Shown piece after piece: positions 1 to 8,358 of a stretch of DNA of 64,000 nt (position 1 is its first letter; every line of letters starts with the position of its first letter). The position numbers and the translations under genes are program-made. Below the pieces are notes generated by a model that saw nothing but the letters and a program-made list of their open reading frames with translations, was not told where the DNA came from and searched no databases. Location of the stretch: assembly GCF_011043525.1 (NCBI RefSeq), contig NZ_JAAKGO010000003.1:1-64000 (forward strand), written 5' to 3'. Source of the DNA: Sphingobacterium sp. SGG-5 (lineage in GTDB: Bacteria; Bacteroidota; Bacteroidia; Sphingobacteriales; Sphingobacteriaceae).

Positions 1-13
1 ATCCGGCCATCCC

Positions 14-136
14 GACAAACAAAAAGTCTTCACGGAAGTGAGGGCTTTTCTTATTTATGCGTGAGCCAAATTTATTTGAGCTCACGCATAAATAAGAAAA
101 GATAGGCACGTTAGTGCCGTAGACTTTTTGTTTGTC
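14..136. repeat. compound inverted repeat (cruciform-like)
   Basis: Outer arms 14-29 and 121-136 are perfect 16-bp complements. Inner arms 45-66 and 80-101 are perfect 22-bp complements with a short A/T loop that itself pairs partly. Between the arms each side carries its own small hairpin: TCAC-GGAA-GTGA at 30-41 and GGCAC-GTTA-GTGCC at 105-118. The whole unit could fold as a four-way structure. It lies just downstream of valS, so it may end transcription, or it may be a non-coding mobile repeat. No open frame is evident in it. Confidence 0.75.
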
Positions 137-146
137 ACTCCCCACA

Positions 147-177
147 CCGGATCACCGAGCGGAGCGAGGTAATCCGG
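147..177. repeat. imperfect palindrome downstream of valS
   Basis: CCGGAT at 147-152 pairs with ATCCGG at 172-177, with further partial pairing inside (ACC/GGT). It abuts the valS stop codon at 178-180 and could serve as its terminator stem, though no clear T-run follows. The sequence at 1-13 (ATCCGGCCATCCC) resembles 172-184 (ATCCGGCTACCCC) at 11 of 13 positions, so the 14-136 repeat is flanked by near-direct repeats. Confidence 0.5.
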
Positions 178-2796
178 CTACCCCAACCCCGCTAAACTCT
201 CTTCCAAAATTTGAATCTTCGCTTCTGCATCAGCCTTCTTGTTTTGTTCATTCTGCACGATCTCCGGTTTGGCATTTTGGACGAAACGCTCGTTGGAAAG
301 CTTCTTCTCGACAGATACCAGAAAGCCTTTTAGGTAAGCAATTTCCTTGCTGATACGTTCACGCTCGGCCTCTACGTCAATATTCTCCGCTTCCAGCTTG
401 ACATAGCATTCGCTTTTGCCTGCTAAAAAGCTCAAGGCGCCCGTTACTTTCTCCTGAACGAATGAAAATTCGGAGATGTTACCTAATTTAACGATACTAT
501 CCTGGTATTTGCTCAAGTCAATATCGATCGTATTGATTGCTAAGGGTAATGCTACTTTAGGGGATATACCTTTTACATTACGCACATTGCGGACTTCCGA
601 GATAATCTGTTGGACAATCTCAAATTCTTTGATAACGTCCTCATCGAAAGCGCTTTTTTCCGGATAACGAGCGACAATGATACAATCCTCTGCTTCGCGC
701 GATCCAAACATCGCATCATGCCAAAGCTCTTCGGTCAGGAACGGCATGAAGGGATGGGCCAATTTTAGTACCTTTTGGAAGAAACCTTTGACTGTTTCGA
801 GTGTTTCCGATTCGATAGGCGTCTGATAAGCGGGCTTGACCAATTCGAGATACCAGGCACAGAAATCATCCCAGATCAACTTATACGTAGTCATTAACGC
901 ATCCGACAAACGGTAATGCGCGAAGTGCTCATCAATCTCTGCTACGGCCTGGTTGAAACGGTTTTCGAACCAGCTCGCAGTATTTTTTTGTGCTTCTGTA
1001 GCCGGTTTATCCACGGTCTCCCATCCTTTGACCAGACGGAAAGCATTCCATATTTTGTTGGCAAAGTTACGTCCCTGCTCACAGTAGGATACATCAAACA
1101 TCAAGTCATTGCCGGCAGGCGAGGAGAGAAGCATACCTACGCGTACACCATCGGTACCGTACTGCTCCATCAGCTCGATCGGATCGGGCGAGTTGCCCAA
1201 GGACTTCGACATCTTACGTCCCAGCTTATCACGGACAATGCCGGTAAGATAGACATTTTTGAAGGGTGGCTTTTGCGTGTAATCGTGCCCCATGATAATC
1301 ATGCGGGCTACCCAGAAGAACAGAATCTCCGGTGCTGTCACCAGATCGCTGGTCGGATAGTAATACTTGAAATCGGCATTGTCCGGATGGCGGACACCAT
1401 CAAATACAGACATGGGCCACAGCGCCGAGGAGAACCAGGTATCTAAAACGTCATCTTCCTGGCGAATGCCGGAAGCGGTTTTTCCATCGTCTTCAAATGC
1501 TTGGATGGCCTCTTCTTCCGTCTTCGCAACAACCCACTCGTTTTTTTCATTATACCAAGCGGGTATACGTTGTCCCCACCAAAGCTGACGCGAGATACAC
1601 CAGTCTTTGACATTTTCCATCCAATGTTTGTAAGATGCGAAGAATTTGTCGGGAATCAGCTTGATGCTTCCGTTTTCTACATATTCCAATGCCGGTTTTG
1701 CCAATTCATCCATCTTACAGAACCACTGCATAGACAGCTTGGGTTCGATAGCGGCATCCGTACGTTCTGAAAAGCCTACCTGAGATTTGTAATCTTCGAT
1801 CTTCTCGATCTGACCAACCTCCTCCAATAATTTAGCGACTTTCTTCCGGGCAATGAAGCGATCTTCACCGATCAATATTTCAGCCTTCTCGTTGAGTGTG
1901 CCGTCGTCATTCAGGATATCAATAACAGGCAAGTTGTGCTTTTGTCCTAATTCATAGTCATTCAGATCATGCGCCGGTGTGACTTTCAGACAGCCGGTAC
2001 CAAATTCCATTTCAACATATTCATCCTGAATGATCGGGATCTCCCGGTTGATAAGGGGCACCAAGACCGTTTTACCTTTTAGGTGCTGATAGCGTTCGTC
2101 CTGAGGATTGATACAGATCGCTGTGTCCGCCATGATGGTTTCGGGGCGGGTGGTAGCGATGATGATGTAATCGTTGCTATCTTTAATCGTATAGCGTATA
2201 TAATACAGTTTTTGATTGACCTCTTTGCGGATGACTTCCTCATCCGATAGCGCGGTTTTACCTTGAGGATCCCAGTTAACCATCCGCACACCCCGGTAGA
2301 TATAGCCTTCTCTATAGAATTTAATAAACGTATCGATGACCGCTTCGGATAGATCGGCATCCATGGTAAACTTCGTGCGTTGCCAATCGCAGGAAGCACC
2401 CAGCTTTTCCAGTTGTTTGAGGATAATGCCACCGTATTTTTCTTTCCACTCCCAAGCGTGTTTTAAAAAATCTTCCCGTGTCAGCGACTTTTTGTCAATT
2501 CCTTGTTCTTTGAGCATAGCGACTACCTTGGCTTCGGTGGCGATAGACGCATGATCGGTTCCCGGCACCCAGCAGGCATTCTTGCCTTGCATACGTGCAC
2601 GACGGATCAACACATCCTGTATCGTATTGTTCAACATATGACCCATATGCAAGACGCCCGTGACATTGGGCGGAGGCATTACAATGGTGTAAGGCTCCCT
2701 ATCATCCGGTGTAGAATGGAAAAAACCTTTTTCCAACCAGTATGCATACCATTTATCTTCGGCTTCCTTTGGATTATATGTTTTCGCTATATTCAT
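178..2796 (-). CDS. valS: valine--tRNA ligase
   Basis: Class I aminoacyl-tRNA synthetase that charges tRNA-Val in the cytoplasm. The 872-residue protein has the HIGH-type signature PPPNVTGVLHMGH at residues 41-53 and the KMSKS loop (GRKMSKSLGN) near residue 530. The long insert between them fits the CP1 editing domain, which removes mischarged threonine in this family. The lysine/glutamate-rich C-terminus (about residues 805-870) fits the ValRS tRNA-binding coiled coil. The length matches bacterial ValRS. The ATG start is preceded by a good Bacteroidetes -7 box on the same strand. It is transcribed divergently from the PAP2 gene. Confidence 0.98.
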   Translation of the reverse strand: MNIAKTYNPKEAEDKWYAYWLEKGFFHSTPDDREPYTIVMPPPNVTGVLHMGHMLNNTIQDVLIRRARMQGKNACWVPGTDHASIATEAKVVAMLKEQGIDKKSLTREDFLKHAWEWKEKYGGIILKQLEKLGASCDWQRTKFTMDADLSEAVIDTFIKFYREGYIYRGVRMVNWDPQGKTALSDEEVIRKEVNQKLYYIRYTIKDSNDYIIIATTRPETIMADTAICINPQDERYQHLKGKTVLVPLINREIPIIQDEYVEMEFGTGCLKVTPAHDLNDYELGQKHNLPVIDILNDDGTLNEKAEILIGEDRFIARKKVAKLLEEVGQIEKIEDYKSQVGFSERTDAAIEPKLSMQWFCKMDELAKPALEYVENGSIKLIPDKFFASYKHWMENVKDWCISRQLWWGQRIPAWYNEKNEWVVAKTEEEAIQAFEDDGKTASGIRQEDDVLDTWFSSALWPMSVFDGVRHPDNADFKYYYPTSDLVTAPEILFFWVARMIIMGHDYTQKPPFKNVYLTGIVRDKLGRKMSKSLGNSPDPIELMEQYGTDGVRVGMLLSSPAGNDLMFDVSYCEQGRNFANKIWNAFRLVKGWETVDKPATEAQKNTASWFENRFNQAVAEIDEHFAHYRLSDALMTTYKLIWDDFCAWYLELVKPAYQTPIESETLETVKGFFQKVLKLAHPFMPFLTEELWHDAMFGSREAEDCIIVARYPEKSAFDEDVIKEFEIVQQIISEVRNVRNVKGISPKVALPLAINTIDIDLSKYQDSIVKLGNISEFSFVQEKVTGALSFLAGKSECYVKLEAENIDVEAERERISKEIAYLKGFLVSVEKKLSNERFVQNAKPEIVQNEQNKKADAEAKIQILEESLAGLG

Positions 2797-2821
2797 TATT
2801 GACTTGATAAAAATAAGAATG

Positions 2822-2829
2822 CAAATTTA
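2822..2829 (-). promoter_or_regulatory. -7 promoter box for valS
   Basis: Read on the minus strand this is TAAATTTG, matching the Bacteroidetes consensus TAnnTTTG, about 26 nt before the valS ATG. I did not find a convincing TTTG -33 element at the usual distance. Confidence 0.55.
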
Positions 2830-2851
2830 AGGAAATAAAGCCAATTTTATC

Positions 2852-2859
2852 TAAGTTTG
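2852..2859 (+). promoter_or_regulatory. -7 promoter box for the PAP2 operon
   Basis: TAAGTTTG matches TAnnTTTG and ends 21 nt before the ATG at 2881. The upstream TTG that could open a longer frame (2857) lies inside this box, which argues that it is not the start codon. No clear -33 TTTG is visible. Confidence 0.55.
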
Positions 2860-2880
2860 TCGATAAAGAAAAATTCAGAT

Positions 2881-3567
2881 ATGTATCCTGAACCCATGAC
2901 ATTTAGGCAGTTGTTTTGGAATTTCCGGTTTGTGCTATTGGCGTTGTTGCTCGTCGAACTTGTTTGCGGCTATATCAGCATTCAATATACACAAGTCGAG
3001 CAGTTCCGTATGGTGAATGCGGTATATCACGCGTGGGCTGACGAGTTTTTTCGCTATTACACCAATATTGGTGACGGTCTATTCATTATTATTGTCGGAT
3101 TATTATTGGTATTTGCGCGCTATAAGTATGCGATACTGACGATAACCAGTTTTTTACTATCCGGATTGGTAGCGCAGATTATTAAGCGTTCCATGAAAAT
3201 GCCCCGACCGGGATCTGTCTTTAAAGACGATCCATCGTGGTATACTCTGCCGGATTATCATATTCACGGTAATTATAGTTTTCCGTCAGGACATACCACC
3301 AGTATATTTGCCTTGATGATGGTGTTGTACTATGTCTTTCCCAGTCAGCGGAAGAATCCACTTTTCTTTATCTTGGCCTGTTTAGCGGGCTATTCGCGGG
3401 TTTATTTGTCCCAGCATTGGCCGGGCGATGTATATATAGGCGCATTGGTTGGGACTGTCACGACATTAGTGGTCATCTACGCGTTCGAACAGATGAAGTG
3501 GTACCATAGCGGCTGGGCTAATAAACGCCTGTCCGCGCGGAAGGCCAATCAAAAGGAGGTGTTGTAG
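2881..3567 (+). CDS. PAP2-family membrane phosphatase
   Basis: Integral membrane phosphatase of the PAP2/lipid phosphate phosphatase family, predicted to act on lipid phosphates such as undecaprenyl diphosphate or phosphatidic acid at the outer face of the inner membrane. From the ATG at 2881 (228 residues) all three signatures are present: K102 with RP 109-110 (C1), PSGH 135-138 (C2), and S172-R173 with H179 and D183 (C3). Five to six hydrophobic segments are visible. A TTG eight codons upstream lies inside the -7 box, so the ATG is preferred. It is followed after 4 nt by two membrane phosphatase/transferase-like genes, suggesting one operon for envelope lipid modification. The exact substrate cannot be read from sequence. 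Confidence 0.88.
   Translation: MYPEPMTFRQLFWNFRFVLLALLLVELVCGYISIQYTQVEQFRMVNAVYHAWADEFFRYYTNIGDGLFIIIVGLLLVFARYKYAILTITSFLLSGLVAQIIKRSMKMPRPGSVFKDDPSWYTLPDYHIHGNYSFPSGHTTSIFALMMVLYYVFPSQRKNPLFFILACLAGYSRVYLSQHWPGDVYIGALVGTVTTLVVIYAFEQMKWYHSGWANKRLSARKANQKEVL
3553..3560 (+). promoter_or_regulatory. strong Shine-Dalgarno before the first sulfatase-like gene
   Basis: AAGGAGGT, the full anti-16S complement, lies at the end of the PAP2 coding sequence, 11 nt before the ATG at 3572. Most starts in this window lack such a motif, as is usual in Bacteroidetes. It supports the chosen start. Confidence 0.6.
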
Positions 3568-3571
3568 CGGT

Positions 3572-5404
3572 ATGTATATCATCCTTTATTTTATATTTTG
3601 GGTTTTTATCGCATGGGTAGATCGCTTGTTTTTTCTCCTGTTTGCTTCGCCTGAATCGGTTTCATTGGATTTGGGAGATACGGCAAGGATATTTTGGAAC
3701 GGCCTTCAAATGGACTTATCCGCCGCTTCCTATATCTGTGCTCTTCCCTTTCTGGGTTATTTTATCTGGTCTTTTATTCCGAAGATGCGGCTATCCAGAT
3801 GGTGGATAGATACCTACAGTTATGTTGTGCTGTTTGTACTGACACTGTTGTCCGGTATCAACGTTAATCTATACCCCGAGTGGACCGATAAAGTTTCTAA
3901 GCGGGCGATAGATACGTTCTTTGAATCGCCGAAAGAAGTGCTGTACTCTGCGGGTGCGACCTCGTTATTGAAGCCTTTGGTCGTGTTTATAGGTTTGGGT
4001 GTCGGCGGCCTATTCCTCTATCGTTTTGTATTCCGTGGTGCATTTGTAAAGATCCGTATTCCTTTTATCTGGAAGTTTTTAAGCTTTTTTCTCGGTCTAT
4101 TCTTTTTATTCTCTTGTATACGAGGTGGATACGGGACCTCCCCCTTAAATGAAAGCCACGCTTATTTCTCTACCGTTCAATTTTACAATCACGCCGCCGT
4201 CAATACCTATTGGTCACTTATTAACGATTATGTCAATAGTGGGAGCAACCGTAATCCTTATCTTTATTTTGATGATAATAACACGTGCGATGCCTACTTG
4301 GAGCCGGTGTTTAAGGAAATACCCGATTCAGCCTATCGTGTTTTGACAACAACAAGGCCCAACATCGTGTTGATCCTGTTGGAAAGTTTTACGGCCGATC
4401 TCGTAGAAGGTTTGGGAGGAGAAAAGGGGGTAACGCCGAATCTGGACCGCATAGCGCGCGAAGGTATAACATTTATCAACTTCTATGCGGCTGCCGACCG
4501 TTCAGACAAGGGGATAATTGGCCTCTTCTCCGCTTTTCCGGCGCAGGGCGAGGAAAGTATCATTAAATCCGTAAAGAAGCATGAGAAATTGCATAGCATG
4601 GGTCAAGATATCAAGTCAGCCGGCTACCATACTTCTTTTTACTATGGTGGGCAAAGTGAGTTTTATAACTTTAAGTCCTATATGATGTCGCATGGCATCG
4701 ACCGTGTCATCGATATGCATGATTTCCAGGCTTCGGACAATGAATCATCTTGGGGTGTATTTGATGAAAAGGTTTTTAATCGGATGCTGAACGACCTCCG
4801 AGCTGAGAAGATACCTTTTTTCTCGACATTATTTACGATTACCAATCACGAACCGTATGACCTGCAAGGAGCCTATAAATTTGGCAAGGCAAGTACAGCG
4901 GATATGTTCAAAAGTACAGCTTACTACACCGATTCGGTAATTAACGATTTTTTGGAGAAGGCCAAGAAAACGCCGTGGTATGCGAATACCTTGTTTGTCA
5001 TCACGGCCGATCATGGCCATCGGCTACCTTTCGAGCGTGAGGTTACAGACCCGGGGCGGTTTCGTATTCCCTTAATTTTATATGGAAATGTCGTTCAGGA
5101 GAAATACAGAGGTGCTCAAATAAAACGAACCGGAGGACAGGTCGATATTGCGGCCACCTTATTGAATCAGCTTCAACTTCCGGCTTCACATTATAGCTGG
5201 AGCCGCGACCTCTTCAACAGCACAGCGCCGGAATATGCATTTTTCAATACCAAATATTCTTTTGGTGTGGTGACACCGCAGGATACCCTTGTTATGGATA
5301 CACAGTTGGGCACCGCTATCCGGGAGGCGAGTACGAGTGATAACCTCATGGATGTCTTGAAAGCGTATAATCAAAAAGTGTTTGACGAATATTTACAGTA
5401 TTAG
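3572..5404 (+). CDS. LTA synthase-like membrane sulfatase/phosphotransferase (first of pair)
   Basis: Membrane protein of the alkaline phosphatase superfamily, lipoteichoic-acid-synthase type. About five hydrophobic segments occupy residues 1-190, followed by a large extracytoplasmic domain from about residue 265 (NIVLILLESF). In that domain ADRSDKGI carries the probable nucleophile, a Ser at the position where relatives often have Thr (RTDKG). ITADHGHRLP is the conserved metal-binding stretch. Length (610 residues) is normal. Gram-negative members transfer phospho-alcohol groups or act on envelope glycans, but the substrate here is unknown. It sits 4 nt after the PAP2 gene, and its TAG stop directly abuts the ATG of a paralogue, so the three are probably one operon. 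Confidence 0.85.
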   Translation: MYIILYFIFWVFIAWVDRLFFLLFASPESVSLDLGDTARIFWNGLQMDLSAASYICALPFLGYFIWSFIPKMRLSRWWIDTYSYVVLFVLTLLSGINVNLYPEWTDKVSKRAIDTFFESPKEVLYSAGATSLLKPLVVFIGLGVGGLFLYRFVFRGAFVKIRIPFIWKFLSFFLGLFFLFSCIRGGYGTSPLNESHAYFSTVQFYNHAAVNTYWSLINDYVNSGSNRNPYLYFDDNNTCDAYLEPVFKEIPDSAYRVLTTTRPNIVLILLESFTADLVEGLGGEKGVTPNLDRIAREGITFINFYAAADRSDKGIIGLFSAFPAQGEESIIKSVKKHEKLHSMGQDIKSAGYHTSFYYGGQSEFYNFKSYMMSHGIDRVIDMHDFQASDNESSWGVFDEKVFNRMLNDLRAEKIPFFSTLFTITNHEPYDLQGAYKFGKASTADMFKSTAYYTDSVINDFLEKAKKTPWYANTLFVITADHGHRLPFEREVTDPGRFRIPLILYGNVVQEKYRGAQIKRTGGQVDIAATLLNQLQLPASHYSWSRDLFNSTAPEYAFFNTKYSFGVVTPQDTLVMDTQLGTAIREASTSDNLMDVLKAYNQKVFDEYLQY

Positions 5405-7324
5405 ATGAAGGTTAAAGGATATTTAGGCGTTTTCCTCATGTTGGCACTGCAGTTTGTCGGCCTACTGTTCTTGTATTTCTTACTGCGGCTTGGGTTTTAC
5501 GCATTGAACAAAGACCTGTTTGCCGAAGTCGATATGCCGCGTTTACTGCCCATGTTGGCTGGTGGAGTGCGCTTTGATATCGTGGCCTTACTTTATCTGA
5601 ACATCCTCTATATCCTTTGGTGGGTTGTTCCACTTCCTTTCAAATTCAAACCCGGATGCCAACGCTTTGCGAAATACCTGTTTGTTGTCACCAACGCCAT
5701 CGGTGTCGCGTTGAATTTGATCGATATGGCGTATTATCCCTTCACCTTAAAACGGACAACAGCCACGGTTGTCGAGCAGTTTAAGCATGAGACAAACTAT
5801 GGGCAATTGTTAGGTGATTTTTTAATCGAATACTGGTTTTTGCTGATCGTGTTTGTGGGGTTGATCTATGCGCTGCTCCGGTTGGTCACGTTCTTTAAAG
5901 TCGTGAAGCCGGCACTGGGCTGGAAGTTTTATGCCGCCCATACCGTAGGCATGTTGGCGGTCACCTTCTTGTTCATAGGCGGTGTGCGGGGCGGTTGGGC
6001 GCACAGTACCCGCCCGATTACATTAAGTAATGCCGGGGATTATGTGCAATCGCCCGAGGAAATGAGTATTGTGCTGAATACCCCTTTTGCGATAATGAAA
6101 ACATTGGAGGCGGTATATTTAAGAGAGGTTCATTATTATACACCCCAAGAGCTCCATAGCCGATATCCGGTCATCCATGTACCGCAGGACAGTATCCCTT
6201 TTCGGAAGCTAAATGTGGTCTTCCTCATTATGGAGAGTTTTGGGAAGGAGAATATCGGCTTTTACAATAAAGATATTAACGGAGGTACGTATAAGGGGTA
6301 CACGCCGTTTCTGGATTCGTTGATCGCCGAGGCATATACATTTCGTCGCTCCTACGCCAACGGACGCAAGTCCATTGATGCCCTACCGTCTGTCATCTCG
6401 AGTATTCCTTCTATTGGTGAACCTTTTGTCCTGTCGGTATATTCGGGCAATAAAACCACCAGTATTGCTAAATTATTAGGGGATGCGGGGTATGAGACGG
6501 CCTTTTTTCACGGCGCGCCGAACGGCAGCATGGGTTTTTCGGCCTATACCCAATTGGCGGGCATACAGCATTATTTTGGAAAGGATGAATACGGGAATGA
6601 CGATCATTTTGATGGCATATGGGGTATATGGGACGAGCCTTTTATGCAGTTCATGGCCCGTAAGTTAGATACGTTTCAGGAGCCTTTCTTTGCGAGTTTC
6701 TTTTCCTTGTCGTCTCACCATCCCTTCAAAGTACCTGAAAAATATAAAGGCAAATTTCCGAAAGGACCATTGCCCTTGCATGAGCCGACGGGCTATTCCG
6801 ACTACGCTTTGCGACAATTTTTTGACAAGGCTGCAAACAGTCCCTGGTATAAGAATACACTTTTTGTGATCTGTGCGGATCATTCGAGTCAGAGTTACCT
6901 GCCGGAATACCAGACCTTACCCAATCAATTTGCTATCCCGATTATCTTTTATTATCCCGGGGGAAATCTTCATGGTTTATCCGACAAGTTGATACAGCAG
7001 ATTGACATTATGCCAACAGTATTGAATTATCTGGGCTATGATAAGCCTTACTTTTCTTTTGGTTTCGATGCTTTTAATACGGCACAGGAGAATTTTTTGG
7101 TCAATAATATCGGTGGTTCGTTCAACTTCTATAGGGGGGATTATTTCATGACCTACGATGGTGAAAAACCGACTTCCTTATTTAACCTTCGGAAGGATAA
7201 GGGTGTGAAGGAAAACCTCTTGGATCAGGATAAAGCGATGCAGGATACGTTGGTCAGCTATATGAGGGCTTTTATACAGCAATACAATTACCGAATGATT
7301 CACAACGAACTCGTTGCCGAGTAA
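5405..7324 (+). CDS. LTA synthase-like membrane sulfatase/phosphotransferase (second of pair)
   Basis: A 639-residue paralogue of the preceding gene, beginning directly at its stop codon, so the two are probably translationally coupled. Four to five membrane segments lie in residues 1-200. The catalytic domain begins near residue 270 (NVVFLIMESFG). NGRKSIDALPS holds the probable nucleophile Ser, and FVICADHSSQ the metal-binding Asp-His. A His-rich SSHHPF follows the usual pattern of the family. The two proteins are clearly diverged, which suggests different substrates rather than a recent duplication. The gene converges on the porin-like gene with only 7 nt between the stops. Confidence 0.85.
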   Translation: MKVKGYLGVFLMLALQFVGLLFLYFLLRLGFYALNKDLFAEVDMPRLLPMLAGGVRFDIVALLYLNILYILWWVVPLPFKFKPGCQRFAKYLFVVTNAIGVALNLIDMAYYPFTLKRTTATVVEQFKHETNYGQLLGDFLIEYWFLLIVFVGLIYALLRLVTFFKVVKPALGWKFYAAHTVGMLAVTFLFIGGVRGGWAHSTRPITLSNAGDYVQSPEEMSIVLNTPFAIMKTLEAVYLREVHYYTPQELHSRYPVIHVPQDSIPFRKLNVVFLIMESFGKENIGFYNKDINGGTYKGYTPFLDSLIAEAYTFRRSYANGRKSIDALPSVISSIPSIGEPFVLSVYSGNKTTSIAKLLGDAGYETAFFHGAPNGSMGFSAYTQLAGIQHYFGKDEYGNDDHFDGIWGIWDEPFMQFMARKLDTFQEPFFASFFSLSSHHPFKVPEKYKGKFPKGPLPLHEPTGYSDYALRQFFDKAANSPWYKNTLFVICADHSSQSYLPEYQTLPNQFAIPIIFYYPGGNLHGLSDKLIQQIDIMPTVLNYLGYDKPYFSFGFDAFNTAQENFLVNNIGGSFNFYRGDYFMTYDGEKPTSLFNLRKDKGVKENLLDQDKAMQDTLVSYMRAFIQQYNYRMIHNELVAE

Positions 7325-7331
7325 AGTTGTA

Positions 7332-8354
7332 TTATTTCCCAGTTTTCCCGATGGTATAACGAAGAATGAACTGCTGCTGGTTGTCCATTACCCCTTCAGA
7401 GAAATGAAAGCCTGCAGTAAAGCGTCCTTCCAGGTTTTTGCCACGTAGCGGTATCCATCCGATATCCAAACGATTGTACTGTTTGGAGGTGTAGAACACA
7501 TCCCCATAGGGAACGGAAAGAGATTGTCCCGAATAAAACGTATTCCGTAAGAAAAAGTTAGAATGCTCGGCGTAAAGCTCACCGATAAAACCTTTCGGGA
7601 ATCGCCAATCGTAAACATTCCGTAGCCTGTCGTAGTTGATAATTCCCCCGACTTTGACCTGCAGGTCATCCAAAATATCGTATTTCTTTAAATCTGCGCC
7701 TATATGCAACGAGGCGGCTCCATTGTCCCGGATATGGTCGGTCGGATCCGGCTCATCGACCATAGGTCCCGCATTATGCCATAACGTGGCGTAGTGCGAT
7801 ACAAAGAAATCCGTGTTTAAGTTTACCTTGCCCGATAGTCCGACCATAAACTGCTCACGGTCTACCTGAGTCTGCCTGCTGTTCCAATCAATCCACAGCT
7901 GTTGCTGGAAACGTTCATTTTGATATTTAACGAGCATACCTTCGATATTCGGTTGATAATACCCTATGGTATCACTCAGTATGGCTTTCGGATAGTCATC
8001 GAGGTACTCATGCCGTGGAAACATACCGATCTTGAAATCAAAGCCCATTTGGGTATAATTGTAGTAGGCTACAGGTCGCACCGGTTTCGTGATATGCTTG
8101 GTGCCGAATTCGTGCAGATAGGAGACACCGACACGGATGCGGTGTGTGCTATCCACCAACAATCCGATTTCCGGCGTAATACGGGCGCCAAAAATAGTCT
8201 GTGGATAGCGGTCGGATGCACCGTATTCCCGGTTGTCTGCAAAGCCGTGAAAACCCACCACACCTTCCAGTTTTTGCGCCCACAGCTGTTGTGAAAAAAC
8301 GCTTAGGAAAATACAGACAATGAGTTGTCGTCCAAGACCAAAATTAGAGCCCAT
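7332..8354 (-). CDS. predicted outer-membrane beta-barrel protein
   Basis: I cannot assign a named family. From the ATG at 8354 the protein is 340 residues, with a signal peptide ending LWAQ near residue 27. The rest alternates polar and aromatic residues in short strands, typical of an outer-membrane barrel or porin-like protein. The longer open frame starts inside the upstream glycosyltransferase gene. The ATG at 8354 lies 4 nt after that gene's stop and directly precedes the signal peptide, so it is preferred. Tight spacing suggests co-transcription with the glycosyltransferase and GtrA genes, hinting at an envelope glycan function. Confidence 0.65.
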   Translation of the reverse strand: MGSNFGLGRQLIVCIFLSVFSQQLWAQKLEGVVGFHGFADNREYGASDRYPQTIFGARITPEIGLLVDSTHRIRVGVSYLHEFGTKHITKPVRPVAYYNYTQMGFDFKIGMFPRHEYLDDYPKAILSDTIGYYQPNIEGMLVKYQNERFQQQLWIDWNSRQTQVDREQFMVGLSGKVNLNTDFFVSHYATLWHNAGPMVDEPDPTDHIRDNGAASLHIGADLKKYDILDDLQVKVGGIINYDRLRNVYDWRFPKGFIGELYAEHSNFFLRNTFYSGQSLSVPYGDVFYTSKQYNRLDIGWIPLRGKNLEGRFTAGFHFSEGVMDNQQQFILRYTIGKTGK

Positions 8355-8358
8355 AACC

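Noticed and set aside
916..1446. 176-codon plus-strand frame inside valS
   Set aside because: Antisense shadow of a highly conserved gene, with no domain or promoter.
2857..2880. TTG start extending the PAP2 gene by eight codons
   Set aside because: The TTG is inside the TAAGTTTG -7 box, so it would lie upstream of transcription start.
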